Source: an uncultured Faecalibacterium sp. (GTDB lineage Bacteria > Bacillota > Clostridia > Oscillospirales > Ruminococcaceae). Taken from it: DNA of 16,627 bases. The notes under the pieces are model-generated. The model saw nothing but the letters and a program-made list of their open reading frames with translations. It ran no database searches and was not told the origin of the DNA. Position 1 is the stretch's first letter. Every line of letters starts with the position of its first letter. The stretch is taken from positions 1 to 16,627 of the forward strand of contig CAKSTO010000048.1 of NCBI GenBank assembly GCA_934501115.1, read 5' to 3'. Both the position numbers and the translations under genes were made by a program. Positions 6,980 to 15,221 of the stretch are shown piece after piece.

Positions 6980-7375
6980 ATGTTTTTTGGCTTTCAGCTC
7001 ACACTCGGCCTGATGATGGTCTTTTATGGGTACTCAGTCATGAAGAATCCCCGGGTCTGGGGCGATCAGGGACGCCGCGCCATCAAACCGGAACATTTTG
7101 AGGAATACTGCCGTCAGAACGGCATGTTCTTCCTGAAAGCCGGTTGTGTAGTGGCCGTCATCGGTGCGCTGGATGCTTTGGCTACGCTGGATGCTCTGCT
7201 ATACGCTCTGCTGTACATTTTTGGTCTGGCGTTTGCGTTTTATCCGCTCACCCGCTGGTGCAAAGTAAATGAGGGCTTCTTCTGGCCCTGGCCGCATATC
7301 CAGAGCGAAAGAAAGCGCATCAAGGATCTACGAAAAGAACAGGAAAAGGCGGAGCAGGACTCCGACAAAAAGTAA
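6980..7375 (+). CDS. Small membrane protein of unknown function
   Basis: A 131-residue protein that I do not recognise. It has three hydrophobic segments: about 1-20, 49-68 (FFLKAGCVVAVIGALDALAT) and 72-90 (ALLYALLYIFGLAFAFYPL). Between the first two lies a basic loop with PRVWGDQGRRAIKPEHFEEYC. After an aromatic WPWPHIQSER stretch the C-terminus is charged and probably helical (111-131, rich in Lys and Glu). The ATG at 6980 follows AGAGGT by 7 nt. It begins 12 nt after the lysA stop, so it is very likely co-transcribed with lysA and may be translationally coupled. The terminator at 7387-7427 ends the unit. No link to lysine metabolism can be shown. Confidence 0.8.
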   Translation: MFFGFQLTLGLMMVFYGYSVMKNPRVWGDQGRRAIKPEHFEEYCRQNGMFFLKAGCVVAVIGALDALATLDALLYALLYIFGLAFAFYPLTRWCKVNEGFFWPWPHIQSERKRIKDLRKEQEKAEQDSDKK

Positions 7376-7386
7376 AGAATAAAGAG

Positions 7387-7427
7387 AAAAGCGGCTGCTG
7401 TACGGTAAAGTACAGCAGCCGCTTTTT
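7387..7427. terminator. Bidirectional intrinsic terminator
   Basis: A 17-bp perfect stem (7387-7403 with 7410-7426) has a 6-nt loop, a core of GCGGCTGCTGTAC and its complement, and A4/T5 flanks on both sides. It lies between the convergent lysA unit and the CAT-like gene and can work in both directions. On the minus strand the hairpin starts within the TAA stop (7426-7428) of the CAT-like gene. Confidence 0.95.
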
Positions 7428-8046
7428 ACAATTCATCAATGCTTTTTTGAAGTTTTTGATAAAACTGCCCCAAGTGATATCCATCAATGAACCGGTGGCT
7501 CACCTCAAGACTCATGCCCAGCGTTTCGCGGCCGTTTTCCGGGACATACTTGCCCCATGTAATGCGGGGGATGGCGTCGTCTTTGTCAAAATCCCGCTCG
7601 TTGGTGCAGCTGGTCAGATCAAACCACGGTGTGGTGGAAATGTAGATCAGCGCGTCCGTCTCGCAGTCCTGATCCAGAAAGCTCTGCTGTGCAGTGCTCT
7701 TAGCTTTTGCGGCGCAGCAGAACTCGTCCAGCGTACCGGTCTTGGGCAGTGTGACGATGTGGAACTGCTCACTGCCGGGCTTCAGGTCGGTCAGGCTGGG
7801 AATGCGCTTATCCAGAAGCCAGACCTCGCCGTCCCGGATGGTATAGCGGAAATTCACCACGCTGTTCACGGCATCGGTCACGAGATAGCCGAGGGCATAA
7901 TAAAAGGAAATGCCGCGGGCTTTGGTGTAGGCATGAAGATTTGTCACGTCCACCCGGAAGGTGACGCTGTAAAATGGCTGTGACACTCCGGAAAAGAACC
8001 GGAACAGCTCTGCCCGCGGCCACGTGGTCATGTCAATTTTATGCAT
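7426..8046 (-). CDS. CatA-like acyltransferase (chloramphenicol acetyltransferase family)
   Basis: The 206-residue product aligns by eye with the trimeric CAT fold, whose enzymes move an acetyl group from acetyl-CoA to a hydroxyl. The catalytic segment SLEVSHRFIDGYHLGQFYQ (179-197) keeps the histidine (His184) and, four residues on, the structural aspartate (Asp188) followed by glycine. The first His of the classic HHxxxDG is Ser183. The middle YISTTPWFDLTSCTNERD (135-152) resembles the CAT block around the substrate pocket. The ATG at 8046 is preferred over upstream in-frame ATGs because GGAG lies 9 nt before it. It overlaps the last 8 nt of the pseudouridine synthase gene, so translational coupling is likely. 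Many chromosomal homologues do not confer chloramphenicol resistance; the substrate here is unknown. Confidence 0.85.
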   Translation of the reverse strand: MHKIDMTTWPRAELFRFFSGVSQPFYSVTFRVDVTNLHAYTKARGISFYYALGYLVTDAVNSVVNFRYTIRDGEVWLLDKRIPSLTDLKPGSEQFHIVTLPKTGTLDEFCCAAKAKSTAQQSFLDQDCETDALIYISTTPWFDLTSCTNERDFDKDDAIPRITWGKYVPENGRETLGMSLEVSHRFIDGYHLGQFYQKLQKSIDEL

Positions 8047-9046
8047 GGTCGTTTTCTCCATCCGCCTTGTTTTTATCCAGTGCATCAAACTGCTTTACGA
8101 TCTGCGGGTCTTTCAGCTTGATAACTTTGCCGGAGAGGTAATGCAGGCTGTTCTCTTCAGGAATGTCCAGAAAACTGACCCGAACTGCACACAAAGCCTG
8201 TGTCTTTGTGCCGGTGCGTTCGTTCATTTTGCGGTTGCCGTACTTGATATCGCCCAGCACCGGGCGGCCAAGGTAGGCAAGGTGGGCGCGGATCTGATGG
8301 GTGCGCCCGGTGACAAGGCCGATCCTGCACAGCGCAAAAGGCCCGGCAGTGCGCAGCACATCCACATCGGTGATGATCTGCTTTCGGCGCTCGTCCTGCG
8401 ACTGGTGCGCATGGATGCTTACCTTATTGTTCTTCTCATCGTGCTCCCACCACGCAGTGAACCGCCCGGACTGCGGGATGCCTACTGTGATGGTGTAGTA
8501 TTCTTTCTTGAGCAGGTCGGTGCGGATGATCTCGTTCATGTCCCGCAGGGCAGTGTAGCTCTTGGCGGCGATCACAAGACCCTCGGTGCCGCGGTCCAGC
8601 CGGTTGCAGACGCCGGGCTTGAAGCGGTTTTCACCGTGGGGATCGTACTCGCCCTTTTCGGTCAGATATTGAATGAATGCATCCACAAGGTTTGCGTCAC
8701 CGGTACGGTCGCTGTGGCACAGCAGGTGAGTCGGTTTGTACAGCACAGCAATATTCTCATCCTCATAGATGACATTTACGCTGGGCTGCTTCGACTGCTT
8801 TTTGGGGGCTGCTTTCGACGTGGGTCTGGAGCCTTCCGGAGGGAAAAACTCGTCGTTGATGTACAGCTCAATCAGGTCACCTGTCTGAATGCGGTACTCC
8901 GGTGCGGCTTTTTTTCCGTTTACCTTCACACGCTTGTTGCGGAAACTTTTGTACAGGAGACTGGTGGGAAAGTCATGGGTCACGCTTTGTACAAAACGGG
9001 ACAGCCGGACGCCGTCATCATTGACAGTTGCAGTATATTGTTTCAT
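8039..9046 (-). CDS. RluA-family 23S rRNA pseudouridine synthase
   Basis: This enzyme isomerises uridine to pseudouridine in RNA, probably 23S rRNA. The 335-residue protein has an N-terminal S4-like RNA-binding domain (about 1-65, with RLSRFVQ and NKRVKVNGKKA). A Lys/Gln/Pro-rich linker (72-88) follows, then the catalytic domain. It carries NRLDRGTEGLVIAAKS (148-163) with nucleophile Asp151, and GRTHQIRAHLAYLGRPVLGD (247-266). RluC and RluD share this S4 plus catalytic layout, and the exact target uridines cannot be told from sequence. The ATG at 9046 has GAGGAA 6-7 nt upstream and a promoter at 9078-9106. It is the first gene of a two-gene unit with the CAT-like gene, which it overlaps by 8 nt. 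Confidence 0.93.
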   Translation of the reverse strand: MKQYTATVNDDGVRLSRFVQSVTHDFPTSLLYKSFRNKRVKVNGKKAAPEYRIQTGDLIELYINDEFFPPEGSRPTSKAAPKKQSKQPSVNVIYEDENIAVLYKPTHLLCHSDRTGDANLVDAFIQYLTEKGEYDPHGENRFKPGVCNRLDRGTEGLVIAAKSYTALRDMNEIIRTDLLKKEYYTITVGIPQSGRFTAWWEHDEKNNKVSIHAHQSQDERRKQIITDVDVLRTAGPFALCRIGLVTGRTHQIRAHLAYLGRPVLGDIKYGNRKMNERTGTKTQALCAVRVSFLDIPEENSLHYLSGKVIKLKDPQIVKQFDALDKNKADGENDHA

Positions 9047-9077
9047 AAATGTTCCTCAAATCTTAAAATGTATCTTT

Positions 9078-9106
9078 ATAGTAATACAGCCCCGGCTGCA
9101 AGTCAA
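9078..9106 (-). promoter_or_regulatory. Promoter of the pseudouridine synthase/CAT-like unit
   Basis: On the minus strand TTGACT (9101-9106) and TACTAT (9078-9083) are 17 nt apart, an acceptable sigma-A promoter. The start would be near 9071, about 25 nt before the ATG at 9046. Confidence 0.6.
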
Positions 9107-9147
9107 CGCGGAAAAGCGCTGAATAAGAACTATTTTCTGTCAAAGAC

Positions 9148-9176
9148 TTGAGTTCTGCCGGTAAAATGGGTACTAT
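9148..9176 (+). promoter_or_regulatory. Promoter of radC
   Basis: TTGAGT (9148-9153) and TACTAT (9171-9176) are separated by 17 nt, about 30 nt upstream of the radC ATG. It diverges from the promoter at 9078-9106 with about 40 bp between the -35 boxes. Confidence 0.6.
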
Positions 9177-9208
9177 TATAAGGAATCATACCGAGAAGGA
9201 GAACGCCC

Positions 9209-9928
9209 ATGGCAGAGCATAAACGGCATCAGGGACACCGACAGCGGATGCGCGAGCGGGTGCAGAATTATGGGTTGGACAGTCTGGCAGAGCATGAGGC
9301 ACTGGAGTATGTCCTCTATCTGACCAATGCGCAAAAGGACACCAACGGCATTGCCCACGATCTCATCGACCGGTTCGGCGATTTTGCGGCGGTGCTGGAG
9401 GCCAGTGAAGAAGCACTGTGCACAGTAGAGGGGGTAGGCCCTGCCACTGCCCGGATGCTGCATCTTCTACCCGAGATCAGCCGCTATTATGGCCGAAGCC
9501 GTACCAGCAGCACCCGCTGCATCAAGACCACCGAGCAGATGGGCAGCTATCTGATGGCAAAATTTGCGTGGTCAGATTACGAGCGCGCCATGCTGGTCAG
9601 TCTGGACAGCCGCAGGCGGGTGAGAGCCGCAGTCTGGCTGCGGGAGGGCACCTCTGACCGGGTCAGTTTGGACATCAAGGATGTGGTCGCAGCGGCGATC
9701 AAAGGCGGAACCGATACGGTAGTTCTCAGCCACAACCACCCTAACGGCGCAGCAATGCCGTCGCTGGAGGATATGGATGCCACCGGCAGCATCGCCCGGG
9801 CGCTGGGTCTTGTGAATATTCACCTGCTGGATCACTTTATCCTGACCGACACGGAGTATTTTTCGATGCGGGATGCCAACCGCCTGCCCATCTACGATTT
9901 CAAAACGGGTACACTGTTCTGGCCATAA
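9209..9928 (+). CDS. radC: RadC family protein (UPF0758, JAB/MPN domain)
   Basis: RadC proteins combine an N-terminal helix-hairpin-helix region with a C-terminal JAMM/MPN metalloprotease-like domain. Their role is unsettled and the old DNA-repair assignment has been doubted. The 239-residue protein has an HhH-like VEGVGPATARML (73-84). The JAMM zinc site is SHNHPNGAAMPSLED (174-188), with His175, His177 and Asp188 all present, so the metal site looks intact. The C-terminal block LLDHFILTDTEYFSM (206-220) is typical. The ATG at 9209 follows a perfect AAGGAG by 7 nt. Length is normal. It lies upstream of uvrB but has its own promoter, and uvrB has another, so it is probably a separate unit. 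Confidence 0.93.
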   Translation: MAEHKRHQGHRQRMRERVQNYGLDSLAEHEALEYVLYLTNAQKDTNGIAHDLIDRFGDFAAVLEASEEALCTVEGVGPATARMLHLLPEISRYYGRSRTSSTRCIKTTEQMGSYLMAKFAWSDYERAMLVSLDSRRRVRAAVWLREGTSDRVSLDIKDVVAAAIKGGTDTVVLSHNHPNGAAMPSLEDMDATGSIARALGLVNIHLLDHFILTDTEYFSMRDANRLPIYDFKTGTLFWP

Positions 9929-9940
9929 AACAAAGAACTG

Positions 9941-9969
9941 TTTACATTATAAAACTGCTGTGCTATAAT
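9941..9969 (+). promoter_or_regulatory. Promoter of uvrBA
   Basis: TTTACA (9941-9946) and a perfect TATAAT (9964-9969) are 17 nt apart. The predicted start near 9976 leaves a leader of about 55 nt. No Bacillus-type LexA box (GAAC-N4-GTTC) is visible over or beside this promoter. Confidence 0.8.
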
Positions 9970-10029
9970 CATCTTGTGAAATACAACTGATTGTGGTTCT
10001 TTACGGAAGCACCGGAGAGGAGAGGGAAG

Positions 10030-12087
10030 ATGGCGGACGAAAAGTTTGAACTGGTGTCCTCTTATCAGCCTACCGGCGACCAGCCGCAGGCCATTGAAAC
10101 GCTGGTGGAGGGCGTGGAGCGCGGTGACCGCTGCCAGACGCTGCTGGGTGTTACCGGCAGCGGAAAGACCTTCACCATGGCCAATGTCATCGCAAAATGC
10201 AACCGCCCTACGCTGGTTCTGGCGCACAACAAAACACTGGCAGCACAGCTTTGCACGGAGTTCCGTTCCTTTTTCCCGAACAATGCGGTGGAGTATTTCG
10301 TTTCGTACTACGACTATTACCAGCCGGAAGCCTATATTCCCAGCACCGACACCTATATTGAAAAGGACAGCGCCATCAATGACGAGATCGACCGCCTGCG
10401 TCACTCGGCCACAGCGGCGCTTTCAGAACGGCGGGACGTGATCATCGTGGCATCGGTATCCTGCATCTACTCGCTGGGCGATCCCATCGACTATCGGAGC
10501 ATGGTCATCAGTCTGCGCCCCGGAATGCAGATGGAGCGTGATGCGCTGTGCCAGAAGCTTGTGACACTGCAGTATGAACGAAATGACGTAAATTTCGTGC
10601 GAAACAAGTTCCGCGTCCATGGGGATATCGTGGATATCTACCTTGCCTATATGAGCGAGCTGGCCATTCGGGTGGAGTTTTTCGGGGACGAGATCGACCG
10701 CATCACCGAGTTCAATCCTCTCACCGGTGCCAAGCAGAACGTGGTCAAGCATGTGGCCATCTTCCCGGCCAGCCACTACATCGTCAGCGCCGAGAAAAAG
10801 GCGGCGGCACTGGAAAAGATTCGTGCCGAGTGTGATGCACAGGTGAAGCAGTTTACCGCAGAGGGCAAGCTGATCGAAGCGCAGCGTATCGCCCAGCGCA
10901 CCAATTACGACATTGAAATGCTCAACGAGGTGGGCATGTGCAAAGGGATCGAGAACTATTCGGCAGTGCTCTCCGGTCGTGCGCCGGGCAGTATGCCCAC
11001 CACCCTGCTGGATTATTTCCCGGACGATTTTCTGCTGTTTGTGGATGAGAGCCATGTTACCCTGCCGCAGGTGCGCGCCATGTACGGCGGAGACTACGCC
11101 CGCAAAAAAACACTGGTAGAGTATGGCTTCCGCCTGCCATCGGCCTTTGACAACCGGCCGCTCAAGTTTGAAGAGGTGGAGTCCAAGCTCAACCAGATGA
11201 TCTTCGTCTCGGCTACTCCGGGCGACTATGAGCGCCAGAACAGCACACAGGTGGCGCAGCAGGTCATCCGTCCTACCGGCCTGCTGGATCCGCTTATTTC
11301 AGTGCGTCCGGTGGAAGGGCAGGTGGTGGATCTTCTGGGCGAGATCAACATCCGCATCCAGCGGCATGAACGGGTGCTCGTGACCACCCTGACCAAGAAA
11401 ATGGCCGAGGATTTGACGGATTACCTCACCGAGCAGGGGATCAAGGTCAAATATATGCACCATGAGGTGGACACCTTTGAGCGCATGGAGATCATCAAAG
11501 ACCTGCGTCTTGGCTCCATCGATGTTGTGGTGGGCATCAACCTGCTGCGCGAGGGTCTGGATCTGCCCGAGGTGAGCCTCGTGGCCATTCTGGACGCCGA
11601 CAAGGAGGGCTTCCTGCGCAGTGAGACCAGCCTGATCCAGACCATCGGCCGAGCGGCCCGCAACGCCGGGGGACTTGTCATCATGTATGCGGATGTGGTC
11701 ACAGACAGCATGGAACGTGCCATTACCGAAACCGAACGCCGCCGCGCGATCCAGATGGCATACAATCAGGAGCACGGCATCGTGCCCAAAACCATCGTCA
11801 AGGCCATTGCAGACAGCATTGAGATCAGCGATAAAGCGGAAAACGCGAAGTTGAACACCCGCCGCATGGGTAAAATGGAGCGGGAAGCTGCCATCGAGCG
11901 CCTGACCCGTGAGATGAAGGAGGCGGCAAAGCTGCTGGAGTTTGAGCATGCAGCCTTCCTGCGCGACCAGATCGACCGCCTTCGCCGCGGCGAGAACCCC
12001 ACAGTGGACTCCGCCGCCGAGACGGAGCGCAGGCAGAACCATTCACAGACACAACGAAAAGGGAGAAAATACCTTGGCAAACGATAA
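10030..12087 (+). CDS. uvrB: Excinuclease ABC subunit B
   Basis: UvrB is the damage-verifying helicase-like subunit of nucleotide excision repair. It is loaded by UvrA and recruits UvrC. The 685-residue protein shows Walker A GVTGSGKT (40-47) and the beta-hairpin YYDYYQPEAYIPSTDTYIEKD (93-113), which clamps the DNA strand. The DEAD-like DESH is at 339-342, motif V GINLLREGLDLPEV at 502-515 and motif VI QTIGRAARN at 537-545. A C-terminal UVR motif (about 615-650) binds UvrC and UvrA. The start is ATG 10030 behind a purine-rich AGGAG/AGAGGG site; the frame's extension to 9991 has no ribosome site. Length is usual. The gene overlaps uvrA by 14 nt, a tight operon. Confidence 0.98.
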   Translation: MADEKFELVSSYQPTGDQPQAIETLVEGVERGDRCQTLLGVTGSGKTFTMANVIAKCNRPTLVLAHNKTLAAQLCTEFRSFFPNNAVEYFVSYYDYYQPEAYIPSTDTYIEKDSAINDEIDRLRHSATAALSERRDVIIVASVSCIYSLGDPIDYRSMVISLRPGMQMERDALCQKLVTLQYERNDVNFVRNKFRVHGDIVDIYLAYMSELAIRVEFFGDEIDRITEFNPLTGAKQNVVKHVAIFPASHYIVSAEKKAAALEKIRAECDAQVKQFTAEGKLIEAQRIAQRTNYDIEMLNEVGMCKGIENYSAVLSGRAPGSMPTTLLDYFPDDFLLFVDESHVTLPQVRAMYGGDYARKKTLVEYGFRLPSAFDNRPLKFEEVESKLNQMIFVSATPGDYERQNSTQVAQQVIRPTGLLDPLISVRPVEGQVVDLLGEINIRIQRHERVLVTTLTKKMAEDLTDYLTEQGIKVKYMHHEVDTFERMEIIKDLRLGSIDVVVGINLLREGLDLPEVSLVAILDADKEGFLRSETSLIQTIGRAARNAGGLVIMYADVVTDSMERAITETERRRAIQMAYNQEHGIVPKTIVKAIADSIEISDKAENAKLNTRRMGKMEREAAIERLTREMKEAAKLLEFEHAAFLRDQIDRLRRGENPTVDSAAETERRQNHSQTQRKGRKYLGKR

Positions 12088-14938
12088 GATCGTCATCAAA
12101 GGTGCCCGCGAGCACAACCTGAAAAACGTAAATCTGACCCTCCCGCGGGAAAAGCTGATCGTTATGACCGGCCTTTCGGGTTCAGGCAAATCGAGCCTTG
12201 CCTTCGACACCATCTACGCCGACGGCCAGCGCCGCTATGTGGAAAGCCTTTCCAGTTACGCCCGCATGTTTCTGGGTCGGATGGATAAGCCTGACGTGGA
12301 CGAGATCACCGGCCTGTCACCGGCCATCTCCATCGACCAGAAGACCACCAGCCACAACCCCCGCTCTACGGTGGGCACCGTGACCGAAATTTACGATTAC
12401 CTTCGGCTTTTGTATGCCCGTGTGGGTGTGCCCCACTGCCCGGTATGCGGGCGGGTGATCAGCCAGCAGACTGTGGATGAAATGGTGGATGCTGTGCTCA
12501 AACTGGAAGAGGGTACCAAATTTCAGGTGCTGGCACCGGTGGTGCGGCAGCGGAAGGGCACCCAGCAGAAAGAGCTGGATGCTGCCCGCCGCGGTGGCTA
12601 TGCCCGCGTGAAAATTGACGGAAATATGTATGATCTGGACGAGGAAATCCGTCTGGAAAAGAACATCAAGCACACAGTGGAAATCGTAGTAGACCGCCTC
12701 GCCCTGCGCAAGGGCATCCGGGGGCGTCTGGCCGATTCTCTGGAGACTGCACTGGCGCTTACCGGCGGCATCGCCGAAGTAGATGTGATCGGCGGCGAGT
12801 GCATGACCTTCAGCCAGAACTTTGCCTGCCCGGAGCATGGCATCTCCATCAGCGACCTGTCGCCGCGGCTGTTCTCCTTTAACAACCCGCTGGGAGCCTG
12901 CGAAAAGTGCACCGGCCTTGGTACCTTTATGCGGGTGGACGAGGAGCGCATCCTGCCCAACCGGAATCTTTCCATCCGGGAGGGAGCCATCAAGGCCAGC
13001 GGGTGGTACTATGCCGAGGGGTCTGTGTCGGAAATGTATTATCTGGGTCTCGGCAAAAAGTATGGGTTCACACTGGATACGCCCATCAAAGAGATGAGCA
13101 CCGAGGCTGTCAATGCACTGCTCTACGGCACGAACGGCGAAAAAATCGAGATGCACCGCACCAACGAGTTCGGCAGCGGCGTGTATTATAATACCTTCGA
13201 GGGCATCGTGGAGAATCTGGAACGCCGGTTCCGCGAGACCAACAGCGAGTGGATGAAGGAAGAGATCGGCAGTTTCATGTCCGGCGTGGAGTGTCCGGAT
13301 TGTCACGGCAAGCGCCTGAAGCCGGTAGTGCTGGCTGTGACCATCGGGGGTAAGAACATCAGCGATTTCTGCGAAATGTCCATCCGGGATGAACTGAACT
13401 TCATCAAGGAGAATGAGCCGCGCCTCACCGAAAAGCAGAGGCAGATCGGCGGACAGATCATGAAGGAGATCCGCAACCGACTGCAGTTTTTGCAGAGCGT
13501 GGGTCTGGATTATCTCACGCTGGCTCGGTCGGCGGGCACCCTTTCCGGCGGCGAGAGCCAGCGCATTCGCCTGACCACTCAGATCGGCAGTGCACTTTCC
13601 GGGGTGCTTTATGTGCTGGATGAACCGTCCATCGGCCTGCATCAGCGCGATAACGATAAGCTCATTGCGACTCTGAAGAATCTCCGCGACCTTGGCAATA
13701 CGGTCATTGTCGTTGAACACGATGAGGACACCATGCGCAGCGCGGATTATATCGTGGATGTAGGCCCGGGTGCAGGCGTGCACGGCGGCGAGATCGTGGC
13801 GGCAGGTTCTGTCAAGGATATCTGCAAGGCAAAGCGCAGCATCACCGGTGATTATCTCTCCGGCCGCAAACGTATTGCAGTGCCGCAGACCCGCCGCACC
13901 GGTAACGGCAATTTCCTCACTGTGAAGGGTGCGCGGGAAAATAACCTGCAGAATATCGATGTGAAATTTCCTTTGGGAGAGTTTATCTGCGTCACTGGCA
14001 TTTCCGGCTCCGGTAAGTCCAGCCTGATCAACGAGATCCTGTATAAGACCCTTGCCTGTGAGCTGAACGGTGCGCGTTCCCGCGCGGGCAAGTGCGATGG
14101 GGTAGAAGGGCTGGAATTTGTGGATAAGGTCATCGGCATCGACCAGCAGCCGATCGGCCGTACGCCGCGCTCCAATCCGGCCACTTATACCGGTGTATTC
14201 AACGATATCCGCACGGTGTTCTCCCAGACACAGGATGCCAAAATGCGCGGCTATGGCCCGGGACGTTTCAGCTTCAACGTCAAGGGCGGCCGTTGTGAAG
14301 CCTGTGAGGGCAACGGTATTTTACAGATCGAGATGCACTTCCTGCCAGATGTATATGTGCCCTGCGAAGTGTGCAAGGGCGCCCGATACAACCGCGAAAC
14401 GCTGGAAGTGAAGTATAAGGAAAAGACCATCTCCGACGTGCTGAATATGACGGTGGAGGAAGCGGTGGTGTTCTTTGCAAACCAGCCCAAGATCGCCCGC
14501 AAATTGCAGACCCTGCTGGATGTAGGTCTTGGCTATGTGACGCTGGGGCAGAGCGCCACCACCCTTTCCGGCGGCGAAGCCCAGCGTGTGAAGCTGGCGA
14601 ACGAGCTGGCCCGCCGCAGCACCGGCAAGACGGTGTATATTCTGGACGAGCCAACTACCGGTCTGCACATCGCAGATGTGCACCGCCTGATCGAGGTGCT
14701 GCAAAAGCTGGTGGACGCGGGCAATACGGTCATTGTCATTGAGCACAATCTGGATCTGATCAAGTGCGCCGACCATATTATCGATCTTGGCCCCGAGGGC
14801 GGCAGCGCCGGAGGCCTGATCGTTGCAGAGGGCACGCCTGAAGAAGTGGCAGCAGTGCCGGAGAGCTTTACCGGACAGTATCTCAAGCCCCTGCTGGAGA
14901 GGGACAGGCTGCTGCGTGCAGAATCGGAAAATAAATAA
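12074..14938 (+). CDS. uvrA: Excinuclease ABC subunit A
   Basis: UvrA is the DNA-damage-sensing ABC ATPase dimer that loads UvrB. The 954-residue product has both ABC modules: Walker A GLSGSGKS (33-40) and GISGSGKS (642-649), signatures LSGGE (490-494 and 831-835), and Walker B regions LYVLDEPSIGLH and VYILDEPTTGLH. Zinc module 1 uses Cys252, His255, Cys276 and Cys279, so one ligand is His where E. coli has Cys. Zinc module 2 has Cys741, 744, 764 and 767. The TTG at 12074 is chosen because GGGAG lies 8 nt upstream and the N-terminus (IVIKGAREHNLKN) matches the family; upstream codons lie inside uvrB. The gene overlaps uvrB by 14 nt. No clear terminator follows: 14939-15001 is A/T-rich without a GC stem. 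Confidence 0.98.
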   Translation: MANDKIVIKGAREHNLKNVNLTLPREKLIVMTGLSGSGKSSLAFDTIYADGQRRYVESLSSYARMFLGRMDKPDVDEITGLSPAISIDQKTTSHNPRSTVGTVTEIYDYLRLLYARVGVPHCPVCGRVISQQTVDEMVDAVLKLEEGTKFQVLAPVVRQRKGTQQKELDAARRGGYARVKIDGNMYDLDEEIRLEKNIKHTVEIVVDRLALRKGIRGRLADSLETALALTGGIAEVDVIGGECMTFSQNFACPEHGISISDLSPRLFSFNNPLGACEKCTGLGTFMRVDEERILPNRNLSIREGAIKASGWYYAEGSVSEMYYLGLGKKYGFTLDTPIKEMSTEAVNALLYGTNGEKIEMHRTNEFGSGVYYNTFEGIVENLERRFRETNSEWMKEEIGSFMSGVECPDCHGKRLKPVVLAVTIGGKNISDFCEMSIRDELNFIKENEPRLTEKQRQIGGQIMKEIRNRLQFLQSVGLDYLTLARSAGTLSGGESQRIRLTTQIGSALSGVLYVLDEPSIGLHQRDNDKLIATLKNLRDLGNTVIVVEHDEDTMRSADYIVDVGPGAGVHGGEIVAAGSVKDICKAKRSITGDYLSGRKRIAVPQTRRTGNGNFLTVKGARENNLQNIDVKFPLGEFICVTGISGSGKSSLINEILYKTLACELNGARSRAGKCDGVEGLEFVDKVIGIDQQPIGRTPRSNPATYTGVFNDIRTVFSQTQDAKMRGYGPGRFSFNVKGGRCEACEGNGILQIEMHFLPDVYVPCEVCKGARYNRETLEVKYKEKTISDVLNMTVEEAVVFFANQPKIARKLQTLLDVGLGYVTLGQSATTLSGGEAQRVKLANELARRSTGKTVYILDEPTTGLHIADVHRLIEVLQKLVDAGNTVIVIEHNLDLIKCADHIIDLGPEGGSAGGLIVAEGTPEEVAAVPESFTGQYLKPLLERDRLLRAESENK

Positions 14939-15001
14939 AATGCGCGTTTTCGTAATAATAAGACTTTTTTGAAAAAACACAAAGAAAATTGAAAAAATGT
15001 G

Positions 15002-15030
15002 TTGACAAAACTGCTGTACGCGAGTATAAT
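15002..15030 (+). promoter_or_regulatory. Consensus promoter of the tRNA-Pro gene
   Basis: TTGACA (15002-15007) and TATAAT (15025-15030) match the sigma-A consensus perfectly with a 17-nt spacer, and the upstream DNA is A/T-rich like an UP element. This fits a strong stable-RNA promoter. The start near 15037 gives a leader of about 38 nt to be removed from the tRNA precursor. Confidence 0.92.
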
Positions 15031-15074
15031 ATCTCTTGTCGCCGATGCTTCGGTAGGGAGGCAGAGGACGATAT

Positions 15075-15152
15075 CCGGGTGTAGCGCAGTTTTGGTAGCG
15101 CGCTTGAATGGGGTTCAAGAGGCCGTGAGTTCGATTCTCGCCACTCGGACCA
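15075..15152 (+). tRNA. tRNA-Pro, anticodon GGG
   Basis: A full cloverleaf can be drawn over 78 nt. The acceptor stem is CCGGGTG/CACTCGG (one G-U pair), the D arm GCGC with a 10-nt loop, and the anticodon stem CTTGA/TCAAG with loop ATGGGGT, placing GGG at 15110-15112. The variable loop is 5 nt and the T arm is GTGAG/CTCGC with loop TTCGATT. The discriminator is A and CCA is encoded (15150-15152). It reads CCC and CCU proline codons. A consensus promoter and a terminator make it a one-gene unit. Confidence 0.95.
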
Positions 15153-15158
15153 AACAAA

Positions 15159-15209
15159 AATAATCCGAACTTGTTTCCGATAGGAGATGGGTTCGGATTA
15201 TTTGTTTTC
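15159..15209 (+). terminator. Intrinsic terminator of tRNA-Pro
   Basis: A 12-bp perfect stem (AATAATCCGAAC, 15159-15170, with GTTCGGATTATT, 15191-15202) encloses a 20-nt loop and is followed by TGTTTTC. It starts 6 nt after the tRNA CCA. The large loop and interrupted T-tract make it somewhat atypical, but no other tRNA terminator is close by. Confidence 0.7.
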
Positions 15210-15221
15210 TTCGGAAAATTA

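Noticed and set aside
9125..9946. Possible shared SOS-type motif AAGAACTRTTT before radC (9125) and uvrB (9933)
   Set aside because: Neither copy is the palindrome GAAC-N4-GTTC of Gram-positive LexA boxes, and the two sit at different positions relative to their promoters. Two short A/T-rich matches are weak.
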